A stretch of 64,000 nucleotides of DNA, taken from positions 186,001 to 250,000 of the forward strand of contig NZ_CANLGX010000004.1 of assembly GCF_947490415.1 (NCBI RefSeq), written 5' to 3'. Position numbers and translations under genes: made by a program. The notes below the pieces were generated by a model, which saw only the letters and a program-made list of their open reading frames with translations, did no database searches and was not told where the DNA came from. This DNA is from an uncultured Eudoraea sp. GTDB taxonomy: Bacteria; Bacteroidota; Bacteroidia; Flavobacteriales; Flavobacteriaceae. Shown in pieces: positions 32,913-42,118 of this stretch (within the stretch, counting starts at the first letter, position 1; each line of letters begins with the position of its first letter).

Positions 32913-33761
32913 CTAAGAAGCAATGGTTTCCACATAATTGCCTACGATCTCCTTATTTTCCATTCTTTCAGGGATCTCAGGATCATGCGATGGTAAATAA
33001 ATTGTAGGGTTGGATTTTGAAAAAGACAATACGCGTTTTAGTGTATTTATACTCTGTTCTGTTCCGATGCCATCCGGAATAAGGTTGAGCAAATTTTCTT
33101 GAGTATAGGATGTGTCTCCGGCTAAAAAATAATATATACCCTCTATTTCCACCACTACTGATATATGATTTGCCACATGGCCCGGAGTAGCAACTATCAT
33201 TACTTTTCTGTCTTCAGTTACTGCCAAGCTCTGATTGAAGCCATAATAGGGTTCGTTAGGAAGCGTAATTAAATTTGGTTTTAACCATTTTGGCCATCTA
33301 TGGGGTAAATAGCCAGCTAGTTTCCCTGATATGCCGGAACCCACTTTATATTCATTTTTCTCTATGAGAATTTCCGAGTTTGGAAAATGACTCAATCCTC
33401 CCGCATGATCAGTGTGCATGTGCGTCATGATAACTTTTCTAACATCTTTAGTAGGATCAATTCCTAATTTTAGCAATTGTGGTCCAATTTCATCTTGTGG
33501 ATGCACCTTGAATTGCACGGCAAACGCATAATATGGGTGCCATTCTGGTAGATATCCCTGCTGTCCTGTTTTGGAAGTTTCTCCTGTATCAACAACAATT
33601 ATACCTTCTGGATGTTCAATTACCCACGCATATATTGGAACCCAATCAGCCCATTTTTTTCCCAGTAGGACTTTGAGCATTTGAGGAGCAGGACCTTTGG
33701 TTTTACTAATCTGATTTTCTTTGATCCGTACAAGTCCGGTTTTAATTCTGTGAATTTTCAT
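32913..33761 (-). CDS. N-acyl homoserine lactonase-like metallo-beta-lactamase-fold hydrolase
   Basis: A 282-residue MBL-fold enzyme with the complete dinuclear zinc motif IMTHMHTDHAGGL (His114, His116, Asp118, His119), the next His in ATPGHVANH, the bridging Asp in LAGDTSY and the last His in YLPSHDPE. The N-terminal part WVIEHPEGIIVVDTG and the overall length fit the AHL lactonase branch (AiiA/AttM type), which opens lactone rings. Lactone-type signal degradation is the best guess, but other esters are possible. A TetR-type operator copy lies directly upstream (33777-33803). Confidence 0.88.
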   Translation of the reverse strand: MKIHRIKTGLVRIKENQISKTKGPAPQMLKVLLGKKWADWVPIYAWVIEHPEGIIVVDTGETSKTGQQGYLPEWHPYYAFAVQFKVHPQDEIGPQLLKLGIDPTKDVRKVIMTHMHTDHAGGLSHFPNSEILIEKNEYKVGSGISGKLAGYLPHRWPKWLKPNLITLPNEPYYGFNQSLAVTEDRKVMIVATPGHVANHISVVVEIEGIYYFLAGDTSYTQENLLNLIPDGIGTEQSINTLKRVLSFSKSNPTIYLPSHDPEIPERMENKEIVGNYVETIAS

Positions 33762-33776
33762 AACGTATAATTTATT

Positions 33777-33803
33777 TGTACTGTTTTAGTTTTTTTAGTA
33801 CTA
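33777..33803. promoter_or_regulatory. TetR-type operator upstream of the lactonase gene
   Basis: TGTACTGTTTTAGTTTTT with the closing TTAGTACTA is a near copy of the palindrome before the tetR-like gene at 34401. The two agree except at about four positions. The site lies 15-40 nt upstream of the lactonase start. Confidence 0.6.
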
Positions 33804-33816
33804 TTATTAAAAAAAA

Positions 33817-34386
33817 TTAACTCGTTATTATCCCGTTTAAAAACACCTCAGTGGTATCCTCATAAACATTTTGATTCTGCATATTTAAGAAACTTATATG
33901 CTCCGACTTAAGTGGTAATTCCATTAGGTTCAAATAGACGGCAAGAATTAGATCAATACTAATATCATTTCTAACCTTTCCTTCCTTAGCTCCCAATTCA
34001 AATAAACTTCTATAATATTTATTAATTCTTTCCATTCTCGTTTTCTGATAATACTCCCATATTTCCGGTGTATTTATCTGAAGATCTCTTAAGAAATCTT
34101 CACTAACGCTCACTAATATATCCTTTGTAAACTCTGATACTGCTATCAACTTGCCTTTAAAGCTAAGTCTGTCGTCACTGAGAATTTTCTCCAACTTGGA
34201 ATTAATCTCCAGGTTCAAACTTTCTATAACAGCCTTAACAAGGTCCTCTTTTGAAGCATAATGGTTATATAAGCTACTTTTACTTGTTCTAAGTTCTTTT
34301 ACCAAACTATCCATAGAAACTTTGTAGAATCCATATTTTAAAAACTTCTGTTTGGCAATATTAAGAATACGAGCTTTAACCTTCAT
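33817..34386 (-). CDS. TetR/AcrR-family transcriptional regulator
   Basis: A 189-residue repressor. The N-terminal helix-turn-helix is typical: RILNIAKQKFLKYGFYKVSM, then LVKELRTSKSSLYNHYASKE and DLVKAVIESL. The C-terminal part (from about residue 60) is the variable ligand-binding domain with no recognisable pocket. The gene is first in a minus-strand set with the lactonase and AhpD-like genes. It is flanked by two matching palindromes, one before itself and one before the lactonase gene, which strongly suggests that it represses both promoters and is released by a small molecule, perhaps a lactone or peroxide-related compound. Confidence 0.92.
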   Translation of the reverse strand: MKVKARILNIAKQKFLKYGFYKVSMDSLVKELRTSKSSLYNHYASKEDLVKAVIESLNLEINSKLEKILSDDRLSFKGKLIAVSEFTKDILVSVSEDFLRDLQINTPEIWEYYQKTRMERINKYYRSLFELGAKEGKVRNDISIDLILAVYLNLMELPLKSEHISFLNMQNQNVYEDTTEVFLNGIITS

Positions 34387-34400
34387 AGAAAGATATTAAA

Positions 34401-34426
34401 TGTACTATTTTAGTATTTATAGTACA
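34401..34426. promoter_or_regulatory. TetR-type operator upstream of the tetR-like gene
   Basis: TGTACTAT (34401-34408) and ATAGTACA (34419-34426) are perfect 8-bp inverted arms around a 10-nt centre containing TTTAGTATTT. A near copy is found before the lactonase gene. It lies 15-40 nt upstream of the regulator's start codon, where auto-repression is expected. Confidence 0.65.
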
Positions 34427-34474
34427 AATTAACAATAAAAATTTTTAACTGCCAAATTTTATATTGAAACTACC

Positions 34475-34605
34475 GCCAACAACATATATAACAAATAGCT
34501 GATTCAGTGCAAATAATCAAAGCTTGCGCTTTTTTAATACATTTATGCTATATAAAAAGATAGTGAAAATTAAAACGCTGCTTTACATATACGAGACCGT
34601 TGTGC
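34475..34605 (+). repeat. attC-like site CS12
   Basis: The left end is GCCAACAACATATATAAC and the right end is TACATATACGAGACCGTTGTGC. The interior has a 29-nt stretch (34518-34546, beginning CAAAGCTTGCGC) that recurs in CS18 at 49709-49737 with one difference. The left end GCCAAC is complementary to the CS11 core GTTGGC (28900), so the unit between could span 5.6 kb. A half-palindrome ATAGCTATCGGGAT (34637-34650) follows. Confidence 0.6.
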
Positions 34606-34743
34606 TTAATTAAAAAGAACTTACGGCTTTAAAACAATAGCTATCGGGATAAGCAATAATTAAGTTCATTAGACAAGAAATAAAACGAATAAAAGACAAT
34701 GCATAATTCGGTTAATATAATTGGAAAAGAGAGAACATAAACT

Positions 34744-35640
34744 ATGAAACGAATTTTATCTGAGGTTTTTCAAATATCAATAGGTGTTCTTCTTGCAAGT
34801 ATAGGACTAAAAATGTTTTTACTGCCCAACGGCTTCCTGGACGGCGGTGCAACAGGAATTGCCATATTGTTAAGTGAACTTTTCGATTTTGATATTTCTT
34901 ATACGCTATTAATTGTAAGCATCCCATTTCTCATATTGGCTTGGTTTTACCTATCTAAAAGGATTTTTATTAAATCGGTGATATCAATCCTCTCATTAGC
35001 AATTATTATCCATTTCGAAAATTTTTCTGCAATAACAGAAGACAAGCTTCTGATTGCCATATTTGGTGGTCTTTTCTTAGGAGCTGGAATTGGTTTGACT
35101 ATAAAAAACGGTGCCGTTTTAGATGGTTCAGAAATCTTGGGGATTTTTTTAAATGATCGTTTAGGTATAAGTATAGGAAAGGTTGTGCTTTTTTTTAATG
35201 CAATTCTATTTGGAGCAACTGCAGTATTGCTTTCACTTGAAGTAGCAATGTACTCCATATTGACATTCATAGTAACCGCTAAAGTTATTGATCTAATGAT
35301 CGAGGGGTTTGAAGATTTCGTTGGTTTAATGATTGTGTCTGAAAAAACTAATGAAATTAATAATGAGCTTATTCGCGTTGTTGGAACAGGCACAACTTTA
35401 TATAAGGGATCAGGAGGCTTTGGAAAAAGAGGCGCTCAAACTGCAAAAGACATTATCCACACTGTAATCAATAGAATTGATATTAGAAGGACATATAATT
35501 TAATTAACGCTATAGATAAGAATGCCTTTATAATTGAATTTGACGTAAACAACATTAGAGGAGGTATGTATACAAAATATTTTTCCAAAGAAGGCTTAAA
35601 AAAACTATCGCCAACAATGCATAAAAAACCAGCGATTTAA
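34744..35640 (+). CDS. YitT-family membrane protein (DUF161/DUF2179)
   Basis: A 298-residue inner-membrane protein. Residues about 1-190 hold five to six hydrophobic helices of the YitT_membrane domain, with the characteristic LLPNGFLDGGATGIAILLS and KNGAVLDGSEILGIFLND. Residues 200-290 are the cytoplasmic DUF2179 domain: NELIRVVGTGTTLYKGSGGF and NAFIIEFDVNNIRGG. The transported or sensed compound is unknown. ATG is 145 nt after the CS12 core, longer than in most units. Confidence 0.9.
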   Translation: MKRILSEVFQISIGVLLASIGLKMFLLPNGFLDGGATGIAILLSELFDFDISYTLLIVSIPFLILAWFYLSKRIFIKSVISILSLAIIIHFENFSAITEDKLLIAIFGGLFLGAGIGLTIKNGAVLDGSEILGIFLNDRLGISIGKVVLFFNAILFGATAVLLSLEVAMYSILTFIVTAKVIDLMIEGFEDFVGLMIVSEKTNEINNELIRVVGTGTTLYKGSGGFGKRGAQTAKDIIHTVINRIDIRRTYNLINAIDKNAFIIEFDVNNIRGGMYTKYFSKEGLKKLSPTMHKKPAI

Positions 35641-35652
35641 GCGCTGAAACCA

Positions 35653-35713
35653 AATAACAACCTTATACAGCTCGAAATTAAACTAAAACACCGGTAAATA
35701 GAACCCTTAACTA
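35653..35713 (+). repeat. attC-like site CS13 (weak)
   Basis: The left end is AATAACAACCTTATACAGC and the right end is AGAACCCTTAACTATATATG, with CTT in place of GTT. The stem is poor. Its core CTTAACTA (35706-35713) is matched 7 of 8 in reverse complement by TAGTTAAA at 42039-42046, the start of CS14. Confidence 0.35.
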
Positions 35714-35714
35714 T

Positions 35715-35740
35715 ATATGCAAAAGCATTGGCATGCATAT
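35715..35740 (-). terminator. hairpin after the GH3 gene
   Basis: ATATGCA (35715-35721) pairs with TGCATAT (35734-35740). It lies 23 nt past the GH3 stop on the minus strand. It shares the 14-mer GCATTGGCATGCAT (35725-35738) with the terminator of the SAM synthetase gene at 46146-46159. Confidence 0.45.
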
Positions 35741-35763
35741 TCTGCTTGATCAAATTTCAAGAT

Positions 35764-38187
35764 CTACAAGTTCATTTCTTCTATTTGCCTGATATCCCTT
35801 GAAGAAGTTCCGATTCGTAGCTTGTATGCCCCTTTTTCAAGAGCCCATTCCCCGCCAGCTTCATCCCAATAACGTAACTCAGAAACCGGAATACTAATAG
35901 ACAGGCGCTCAATTGCCCCCGGCTCTAAAATACTGGTTTTTGCAAATGCTTTTAGCTCCTGAACAGGACGATCAATGGTTGATTCAAGTTTTTCTGTATA
36001 TACCTGAACAACTTCTTTTCCAGCAATTTGCCCTGTATTTTCAACGCTTACAAGAATATTGATCATCCCATTTGACAGGCTTACTTCTAGGTCTGAATAG
36101 TCAAAATTGGTATATGAAAGTCCAAAGCCAAAAGGATAAGAAACCTGCAGGTTGGCTTTATCGAAGTGCCTGTAACCTACATAAACACCTTCATCATAGT
36201 TCGTATAGTCTCTGTTTTGGACTTGCTCAGCTTCCGGCCTCTCCTCCTTCTGAAATAAAAGACCAGAAATCGCCTCAGTGTATGTAAGATGTCCCCCTGT
36301 CTGAGGAAAGTTGGCATTTGAAGCATGGTCATCCAACGCAATTGGGAAAGTCATTGGTAATTTACCACTTGGATTCACCTTTCCGCTTAAAATATCTGCG
36401 ACAGAATTTCCTCCTTCTTGTCCTCCTTGCCATGCCAGCAAGATTGCATCTGGTTGTCCTTTCCAGGAAGCGGTTTCAATAACTCCTCCAATATTGAGGA
36501 CCACAATCAGTTTTTTGCCGGCATCCTGGAAAGCCCTGGCAGTACTGGAAATCATTTCCCGCTCTAATTCCTTCAGCAAAAAGTCATCAACCTCTACCCT
36601 GTCGCCTCCTTCACCTGCATTTCTGCCAATAGTCAAAATACCAACGTCTGAACTTTCCACTATTTCTTTTAGTTGTTCAGCAGTAAATGTCATCTCAGGT
36701 GGTGTATATGGAGTAAACATGGCATCAATGCCTTCGGGCTTGGTAAATGCCTTTTCGTTTGCTGATCTATGCAGCTCATACAGATGCTTCGCCGCTTCAT
36801 TGATTTCAAAGCCGGCATTCTCTAAACCTTTCTCAAGAGAAATTGTGTAAGCCTCATTCACATCTCCCGAGCCTGTGCCGCCCGCAATAAAATTGTAAGA
36901 AGTGATGCCTAACAGGGCAATATTCCTGGTATTTTGTAAAGGGAGTGCATTCTTATTTTTAAGTAACACCATTCCCTCAGAGGCAGACAGGCGTGTGGTT
37001 TTAGCATGTGCATTAAGATCGGGATTGTTTCCATACTCCTGTTTCTGCATCTTCCTGGTTTTCAGTATCAATTCCAGAATACGACTTACAGATCTATCAA
37101 CAGCTTCAATAGACAATGTTCCATTTTCGCTGGCTTCTAAAAGTGCGTCCCACTGTTTTTTGGTTCCCGGTTCCAATAGGTCGTTCCCGGCACTTATTTG
37201 AGCCGCAGCATTCCTTCCCCCAAACCAATCACTCATCACGAGTCCTTCGAATCCCCAATCGTTTCTTAACACATCAGTGAGCAAATATTCACTTTCTGAA
37301 GTATAAGTACCATTTACTTTGTTGTAAGAAGTCATAATTGTCCAGGGTTGCGATTTTTGTACAACAATCTCAAAGCCTTTTAAATAGATTTCTCGCAAGG
37401 CCCTTTCGGAAATGATAGCATCATTCAAATTTCGCTCGGTTTCCTGATTATTGGCAACAAAATGTTTTACAGAAGTACCAATACCGTTAGATTCAATACC
37501 ATTGACCATAGCAGCGCCCATATTCCCCGTCAATACCGGATCTTCTGAATAATATTCAAAATTTCTCCCACATAAGGGGTGACGATGAATGTTTGCGCCC
37601 GGCCCCAAAATAACATCTATTCCGTATTCCGATGCTTCCTTGCCCATGGCATTACCAACCTCCTGAACAAGCGCTTCGTTCCAGGTTGATGCGAGCAAAG
37701 TAGCTATTGGGAAGGCAGTGCAATAATAGGTTCTGTCCTCACCTTCTCGTGTTGGTTCTATTCTTAGGCCAGCCGGACCGTCTGATAAGTATACCGTCGG
37801 AATTCCCAGCCTTGGGGTAGGCACAATAGTACCAACAGCCCCGGGTATTCCCTCTCCCGGTTCATTCATTCCAATAGCCGAAGCAATTCCCGAGCCTTTA
37901 AGCAAATGGATCTTTTCCTCTAAAGTCATTTGTGAGACCAGGTCTTTTACCCGCACATCAATTGACTTGCGATCATCTTCGTAATCATCTAACCGGTCAT
38001 TCCCATTCCTATCTAAAAAAGTGTACCCTTCTATCGTTAATTCCTTGATATTAGAGTGGTCAGGATAGTCCTTTTCAAAAGTAAAAAAGCTTGACTTTAA
38101 ATAGGACCAACCGATAAACGCGGCAATTGCTATCAGAACAATTAAGGATGTTAAAATAATCAAGAATCTTTTTAAAATCTTCTTCAT
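35764..38187 (-). CDS. GH3 family beta-glucosidase-like glycoside hydrolase
   Basis: About 807 residues from ATG 38187, where the N-terminal membrane segment KKILKRFLIILTSLIVLIAI starts; the longer frame to 38241 is rejected. A short helix-rich linker with an EF-hand-like DRNGNDRLDDYED precedes the GH3 N-terminal TIM barrel: GPGANIHRHPLCGRNFEYYS, VKHFVANNQETERN and the nucleophile Asp320 in LVMSDWFGG. The GH3 C-terminal domain has AWQGGQEGGNSVADIL and the acid/base loop region, then a fibronectin-III-like domain (VYVGYRHFDKANLQVSYPFG) to the end. Expected product: anchored periplasmic beta-glycosidase. No SusCD genes are nearby. Confidence 0.92.
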   Translation of the reverse strand: MKKILKRFLIILTSLIVLIAIAAFIGWSYLKSSFFTFEKDYPDHSNIKELTIEGYTFLDRNGNDRLDDYEDDRKSIDVRVKDLVSQMTLEEKIHLLKGSGIASAIGMNEPGEGIPGAVGTIVPTPRLGIPTVYLSDGPAGLRIEPTREGEDRTYYCTAFPIATLLASTWNEALVQEVGNAMGKEASEYGIDVILGPGANIHRHPLCGRNFEYYSEDPVLTGNMGAAMVNGIESNGIGTSVKHFVANNQETERNLNDAIISERALREIYLKGFEIVVQKSQPWTIMTSYNKVNGTYTSESEYLLTDVLRNDWGFEGLVMSDWFGGRNAAAQISAGNDLLEPGTKKQWDALLEASENGTLSIEAVDRSVSRILELILKTRKMQKQEYGNNPDLNAHAKTTRLSASEGMVLLKNKNALPLQNTRNIALLGITSYNFIAGGTGSGDVNEAYTISLEKGLENAGFEINEAAKHLYELHRSANEKAFTKPEGIDAMFTPYTPPEMTFTAEQLKEIVESSDVGILTIGRNAGEGGDRVEVDDFLLKELEREMISSTARAFQDAGKKLIVVLNIGGVIETASWKGQPDAILLAWQGGQEGGNSVADILSGKVNPSGKLPMTFPIALDDHASNANFPQTGGHLTYTEAISGLLFQKEERPEAEQVQNRDYTNYDEGVYVGYRHFDKANLQVSYPFGFGLSYTNFDYSDLEVSLSNGMINILVSVENTGQIAGKEVVQVYTEKLESTIDRPVQELKAFAKTSILEPGAIERLSISIPVSELRYWDEAGGEWALEKGAYKLRIGTSSRDIRQIEEMNL

Positions 38188-38549
38188 GTTTTTAAATAGT
38201 GTCTTTAAGACACAAAAATAACACATTCCTTTTCGTGGCACAATGCCTCAAATCTTAGTAGTACCATATGACTGTGCAGGGTATCATTAAACATGGAGAG
38301 GATAATTTCTTACTGAATCGTTCAAATGAGCCAGTATAAATTTAGTATCCAATACTATTAGATATTGCCCTCATTGCAAACGCTGCTTGTTCAAAAAACG
38401 ATACCACAACAGGACAGAACCTCTCGTGAAAAGCGCGCTAAGGCTGTCCAAACAAAAGAATATTCCACCATGGAAGCAGGCTGCGCTTCATATAAAAATC
38501 ATAGTATAGCATTTGGAACAAAATTTTGGTAATTATTCGTGTTTCTTTT

Positions 38550-39506
38550 TTAATCCAGTTTTTTTAACCAGCTTCGGACTTCGTCTTGAAACAGGGGATC
38601 AAAAGCCTGCTGGCTGGCAGTATCCCAATCCACACATCTATCCGAAACTTTGTAGAATCCGTGTTGGCCTCCCTTCATCACTTTTATCCTAAAATTATCA
38701 GGTGGCCTATTTTCAAAAAGAGTATTGAAATGTTGGATATTCTGCTCAGGATTGACATTTATATCGTACTCAGCAAACAATAGCAAGGTTGGGCATTGAA
38801 TTGATTTTAAAACCTCATCATTGTTATAATCAGCTATCAGGTACCAGAATCGGGCACTACCAATTAAACCGGATATTTTACCTACATTATAACCAAACCT
38901 TTTGTTCTTCCTATCTTTCTTCATCCGCTTTGTCAGTTTGTCTCCTGAAAATCCATTGCACATGTATTGCAAACTGTCATTAGAACTTGTCTGCTCCTTT
39001 ACACCAACTGTTGGGCCAGCCAATGCAATTACGAAAGCTACATCCTTATGTTCTGCAGCAACAATTTGAGCAATCCACCCCCCCTGACTGTGACCACTTA
39101 TACCAATTCGCTCAGAATCAATGAAGGGCAATGTCTTTAAATAAGTTATGGCTGCATAGGCATCTTCAGCTCTCCCATAAAAATTATTTTTTTTCCAGTT
39201 GCCGGTAGATTTTCCTAATCCTCTCTTATTGCAATACAAAATAGCATACCCCCGCTCGAGCAAAACATCCTCTATATAAAATTTATGTGGCCCCCACGCT
39301 TCGTTTTCGTATCCATCAAAGGAGTGATTCCCGGAGCCTTGTTGAAAAACAACAGCAGGTGTGTTATCATTATTATTGGGTCTTATCAGTATGCCTTCAA
39401 TGGTTTCTTCCCCACTTTTAAAATATACTTTAGAAGCCAATCTCTCCTGACCATTCACATAGCTGTTTATTATCAGGGCAATTATGATGATTAATCTTGT
39501 TTTCAT
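38550..39506 (-). CDS. secreted alpha/beta-hydrolase (acyl-CoA thioesterase/BAAT- or DUF1100-like)
   Basis: A 318-residue protein with a signal peptide (LIIIIALIINSYVNGQ). The hydrolase core has the oxyanion strand VVFQQGSGNHSFDG, the Arg-Gly loop YCNKRGLGKSTGNW, the nucleophile in GISGHSQGGWIAQ, the acid near LLLFAEYDINV and the His in KGGQHGFYK. It is of the dienelactone-hydrolase-like esterase group found in many Bacteroidota; substrate unknown. Its start overlaps the DUF418 stop by 4 nt (39503-39506), so the two genes are co-translated. The 362 nt between it and the GH3 gene hold nothing I recognise. Confidence 0.85.
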   Translation of the reverse strand: MKTRLIIIIALIINSYVNGQERLASKVYFKSGEETIEGILIRPNNNDNTPAVVFQQGSGNHSFDGYENEAWGPHKFYIEDVLLERGYAILYCNKRGLGKSTGNWKKNNFYGRAEDAYAAITYLKTLPFIDSERIGISGHSQGGWIAQIVAAEHKDVAFVIALAGPTVGVKEQTSSNDSLQYMCNGFSGDKLTKRMKKDRKNKRFGYNVGKISGLIGSARFWYLIADYNNDEVLKSIQCPTLLLFAEYDINVNPEQNIQHFNTLFENRPPDNFRIKVMKGGQHGFYKVSDRCVDWDTASQQAFDPLFQDEVRSWLKKLD

Positions 39507-40648
39507 TTTTTATTTATTTTATAACTCATTTTTTTCCACAAATACTCAAGTGGTCCCTGGTCCCTTCGTTTTAACCATAAATAACTTATAACAGACTGAA
39601 AAATAAAAAATAATAAGGCAATCATCAAAGTTTCCGCATAGGACAACTTTCCAAATAACTGAAACATATTGGTGCAATGAAAAAACACTACCAGATAAAA
39701 TACTGACTGAAATATATAATTAGACAATGCTGTTTTTCCAACATACTTAAACCATTGAAGCATTTTCTTAAAAAAACCTTTTTGATATAAATGAACAAAA
39801 AGTGCTATATAACCCAAGGCCTGTAGAACCATTCCTGCTGCTATAACAAAAGGCACCCAAAGCAAAGGAATATCCAATTCAATTTCACCGGTCATCACTT
39901 GATGAAAAAAGTAGCTACAGATAATCCCCACAGAAAAGCCCAAAATAATGAATCTATTCGTTAATTTTTTCAATCGTGCAGGAAGTCTGAAAAAATCCAG
40001 TTTTCCTAAAATAACCCCGATCAGCATATTACCAAAAGTATAGACCAGTGTAATAGGCATATCATTAAGGAAATTTACCCAAGGCGCCGTGATGAAGTTT
40101 ATCTTCAAATATTCTAAATATGAGTTTGTTGTTAGCCATTCTGAGGCCAATGCATAATCATAGTCATATACCTGCCATTCCAAAGCGCTATTCCCAATAA
40201 ATACGATTCCAGTTAGCAATACATTAAATATAATGGCGAGAATCACTAGTTTTTTTATGGACCAGTTCCTTATCAATAATAAAAAAACACCTCCAAAGGC
40301 ATAAGACATAATAATATCACCATCCCATATTAAAAAACAATGTATTGTTCCAATTAAAAAAAGTAAGACCATTCTTTTTAGAAAGTAACTTTTAAAGTTT
40401 ACTCCGCTCTTCTCAGCCCTTGACATTTGGATGTAGAACCCAAATCCAAAAAGGATGGAGAATATGGTAATAAACTTTTTAGAGATCAATAGATCCATTA
40501 AAAAGGTTAAGGATTCATCAAATATGCCCGTAATGGGTGGTTCTCCGCCATAAGGAATGTTAGCAAATAAAACTCCTAAAAGGGCAAAGCCCCTCAAGGC
40601 ATCTACAACTTCAATCCTGGATTTAGTAATTGGTTTAAATGTTTTCAT
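39503..40648 (-). CDS. DUF418 membrane protein
   Basis: A 381-residue polytopic membrane protein with about nine hydrophobic segments. It starts with the family signature RIEVVDALRGFALLGVLFANI and has LLISKKFITIFSILFGFGFY and FKYVGKTALSNYIFQSVFY, then YLWLKRRDQGPLEYLWKKM close to the C-terminus, which is the DUF418 end motif. These features suggest a relation to acyltransferase-3 proteins. The stop overlaps the start of the alpha/beta-hydrolase gene by 4 nt, a tight translational coupling. Substrate unknown. Confidence 0.9.
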   Translation of the reverse strand: MKTFKPITKSRIEVVDALRGFALLGVLFANIPYGGEPPITGIFDESLTFLMDLLISKKFITIFSILFGFGFYIQMSRAEKSGVNFKSYFLKRMVLLFLIGTIHCFLIWDGDIIMSYAFGGVFLLLIRNWSIKKLVILAIIFNVLLTGIVFIGNSALEWQVYDYDYALASEWLTTNSYLEYLKINFITAPWVNFLNDMPITLVYTFGNMLIGVILGKLDFFRLPARLKKLTNRFIILGFSVGIICSYFFHQVMTGEIELDIPLLWVPFVIAAGMVLQALGYIALFVHLYQKGFFKKMLQWFKYVGKTALSNYIFQSVFYLVVFFHCTNMFQLFGKLSYAETLMIALLFFIFQSVISYLWLKRRDQGPLEYLWKKMSYKINKK

Positions 40649-40774
40649 CTTCTTTTATGATTATGTTTCTTTGTATCCGGTTTTCGAACACTTAACAAGA
40701 AGACCTGAAGATATAAGGGCTGTTACGCTTTTTTAAACTTTGCTTGTACTGAAAACTGATTTCAGGACATTGTT

Positions 40775-41893
40775 TTACCTAAAATGGCCTGGGGAATGTC
40801 CTAATTTTTTCTTGAAGGCCTCGTACATTGCGGATCGGGACTTGAATCCGGCATCAAAGCCAATACCTTCAATTGATAATTGATTCTTGGTATCGGCTTC
40901 AATAATTACCAGGCATTTATCCACACGATGATTATTTACCCATTCATTAAAATTCATTCCCAGATTTTGGTTGATACAGCTAGAGATTGTTCGTGCAGAA
41001 ATCTGAATCTCTTTGGCAAAAGAATGGAGGGTTAGATCTTGGTCGAGGTAATATTCATTGGTCTCCATTTTGCTTTTGATCTTCCCACAAATTTCAGGAT
41101 CGATAGCCGTACTTACTTTATGGAAAGTTGGTGCATTATCTTTCACTATATTGAAAGTATCGCCGGATCCATCAAAGAGGGTCTGTTGTGTAAAAGCCTT
41201 GTAACTCACAAAGTAGTTAAAAATAGCAATGAATAAATAGGCTAAAATTATTAGATCGGATTGACCCGTCCCGCCTAATATGATACGCAATAATTCAGCT
41301 CCCCAAAACAAAATAATAGGGGCTATAGCGAAGATACATTGCCATAGCCAGTTGATATTGAGAAGAGCCATATCTGTATATTCATTTCTAATTAAGTTTC
41401 GATAATTTAATGTTTCTCTTATGGCAATGACAAACACAGTTACCGTTAAAATAAAGGCGTAATACTGTTGCGCCATGAAAAAATGATCAAGAAATTCCCA
41501 GCCTAAAAGATCCAATAAAGAATTACCAGAAAACAATAACAACCAGATATTAATCAGAGTAATTCCTATAATGCTGAACGCAAGGAAATAATGGATTTTC
41601 AGGTATAATGCATAGGAGGAGGATTTCCCAACTTTCTCAAGAACAAAATGGAGAAATAAAACAGGGAAAAGCAATTTTACTTCGGGCAGGGTGAAGTAAC
41701 CTTCAAGTGAGTAGCCCCATAATTCACTCATGGGTAACAGATCCGTCAAGGCCCCAAACACAAAGGAAAGTAAAAAGAATCCCAATAATTTGTTCGCAAA
41801 ACTACCGTATTTCTTAGAGGCAATAAAAATCACCCCTAACAAAAGACCTTGAATAAGCGCAGCCCAGATTACTATGGTGATGAATGATTCCAT
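40775..41893 (-). CDS. membrane-bound AraC-family regulator
   Basis: A 372-residue protein with seven hydrophobic segments in residues 1-245 (IVIWAALIQGLLLGVIFIAS, LLGFFLLSFVFGALTDLLPM, FILTVTVFVIAIRE, NWLWQCIFAIAPIILFWGAE among them) and a C-terminal AraC-type DNA-binding domain: LTLHSFAKEIQISARTISSC, then GMNFNEWVNNHRVDKC, IEGIGFDAGFKSRSAMYEAF and KLGHSPGHFR. The arrangement is common in Bacteroidota. It is the first gene of a minus-strand group with DUF418 and the hydrolase, 126 nt away, and may control them. Confidence 0.9.
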   Translation of the reverse strand: MESFITIVIWAALIQGLLLGVIFIASKKYGSFANKLLGFFLLSFVFGALTDLLPMSELWGYSLEGYFTLPEVKLLFPVLFLHFVLEKVGKSSSYALYLKIHYFLAFSIIGITLINIWLLLFSGNSLLDLLGWEFLDHFFMAQQYYAFILTVTVFVIAIRETLNYRNLIRNEYTDMALLNINWLWQCIFAIAPIILFWGAELLRIILGGTGQSDLIILAYLFIAIFNYFVSYKAFTQQTLFDGSGDTFNIVKDNAPTFHKVSTAIDPEICGKIKSKMETNEYYLDQDLTLHSFAKEIQISARTISSCINQNLGMNFNEWVNNHRVDKCLVIIEADTKNQLSIEGIGFDAGFKSRSAMYEAFKKKLGHSPGHFR

Positions 41894-42038
41894 TCTAATT
41901 CCTGTTGATATATGCCAATTAAATATTCAAAGAAAATGAATTTTATGAATTATCACATTTTAATTGTTTAAACTGTACATAATTCATGCTTGCTTTATGA
42001 CTTCATTAAAAACTACTATTTTTAGGTTATAACTTGAC

Positions 42039-42093
42039 TAGTTAAAATACTCACAGAGTATAAGTCGCACAAATAATATACGAACCCTTAGCC
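42039..42093 (+). repeat. attC-like site CS14
   Basis: GTATA (42058-42062) pairs with TATAC (42077-42081). The right end is CGAACCCTTAGCC. TAGTTAAA (42039-42046) precedes the stem and matches the CS13 core in reverse complement at 7 of 8 bases. The gene start follows 32 nt after the core. Confidence 0.45.
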
Positions 42094-42118
42094 GTCTTTA
42101 TGACCAACCAACGACCAA

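Noticed and set aside
36311-36850. 179-residue plus-strand frame
   Set aside because: It is antisense to the GH3 C-terminal domain with Ser/Pro-rich composition typical of shadow frames.
23795-38187. Polysaccharide utilisation locus based on GH92 and GH3
   Set aside because: The two glycosidases are 10 kb apart on opposite strands, with no SusC/SusD pair or glycan regulator between them.
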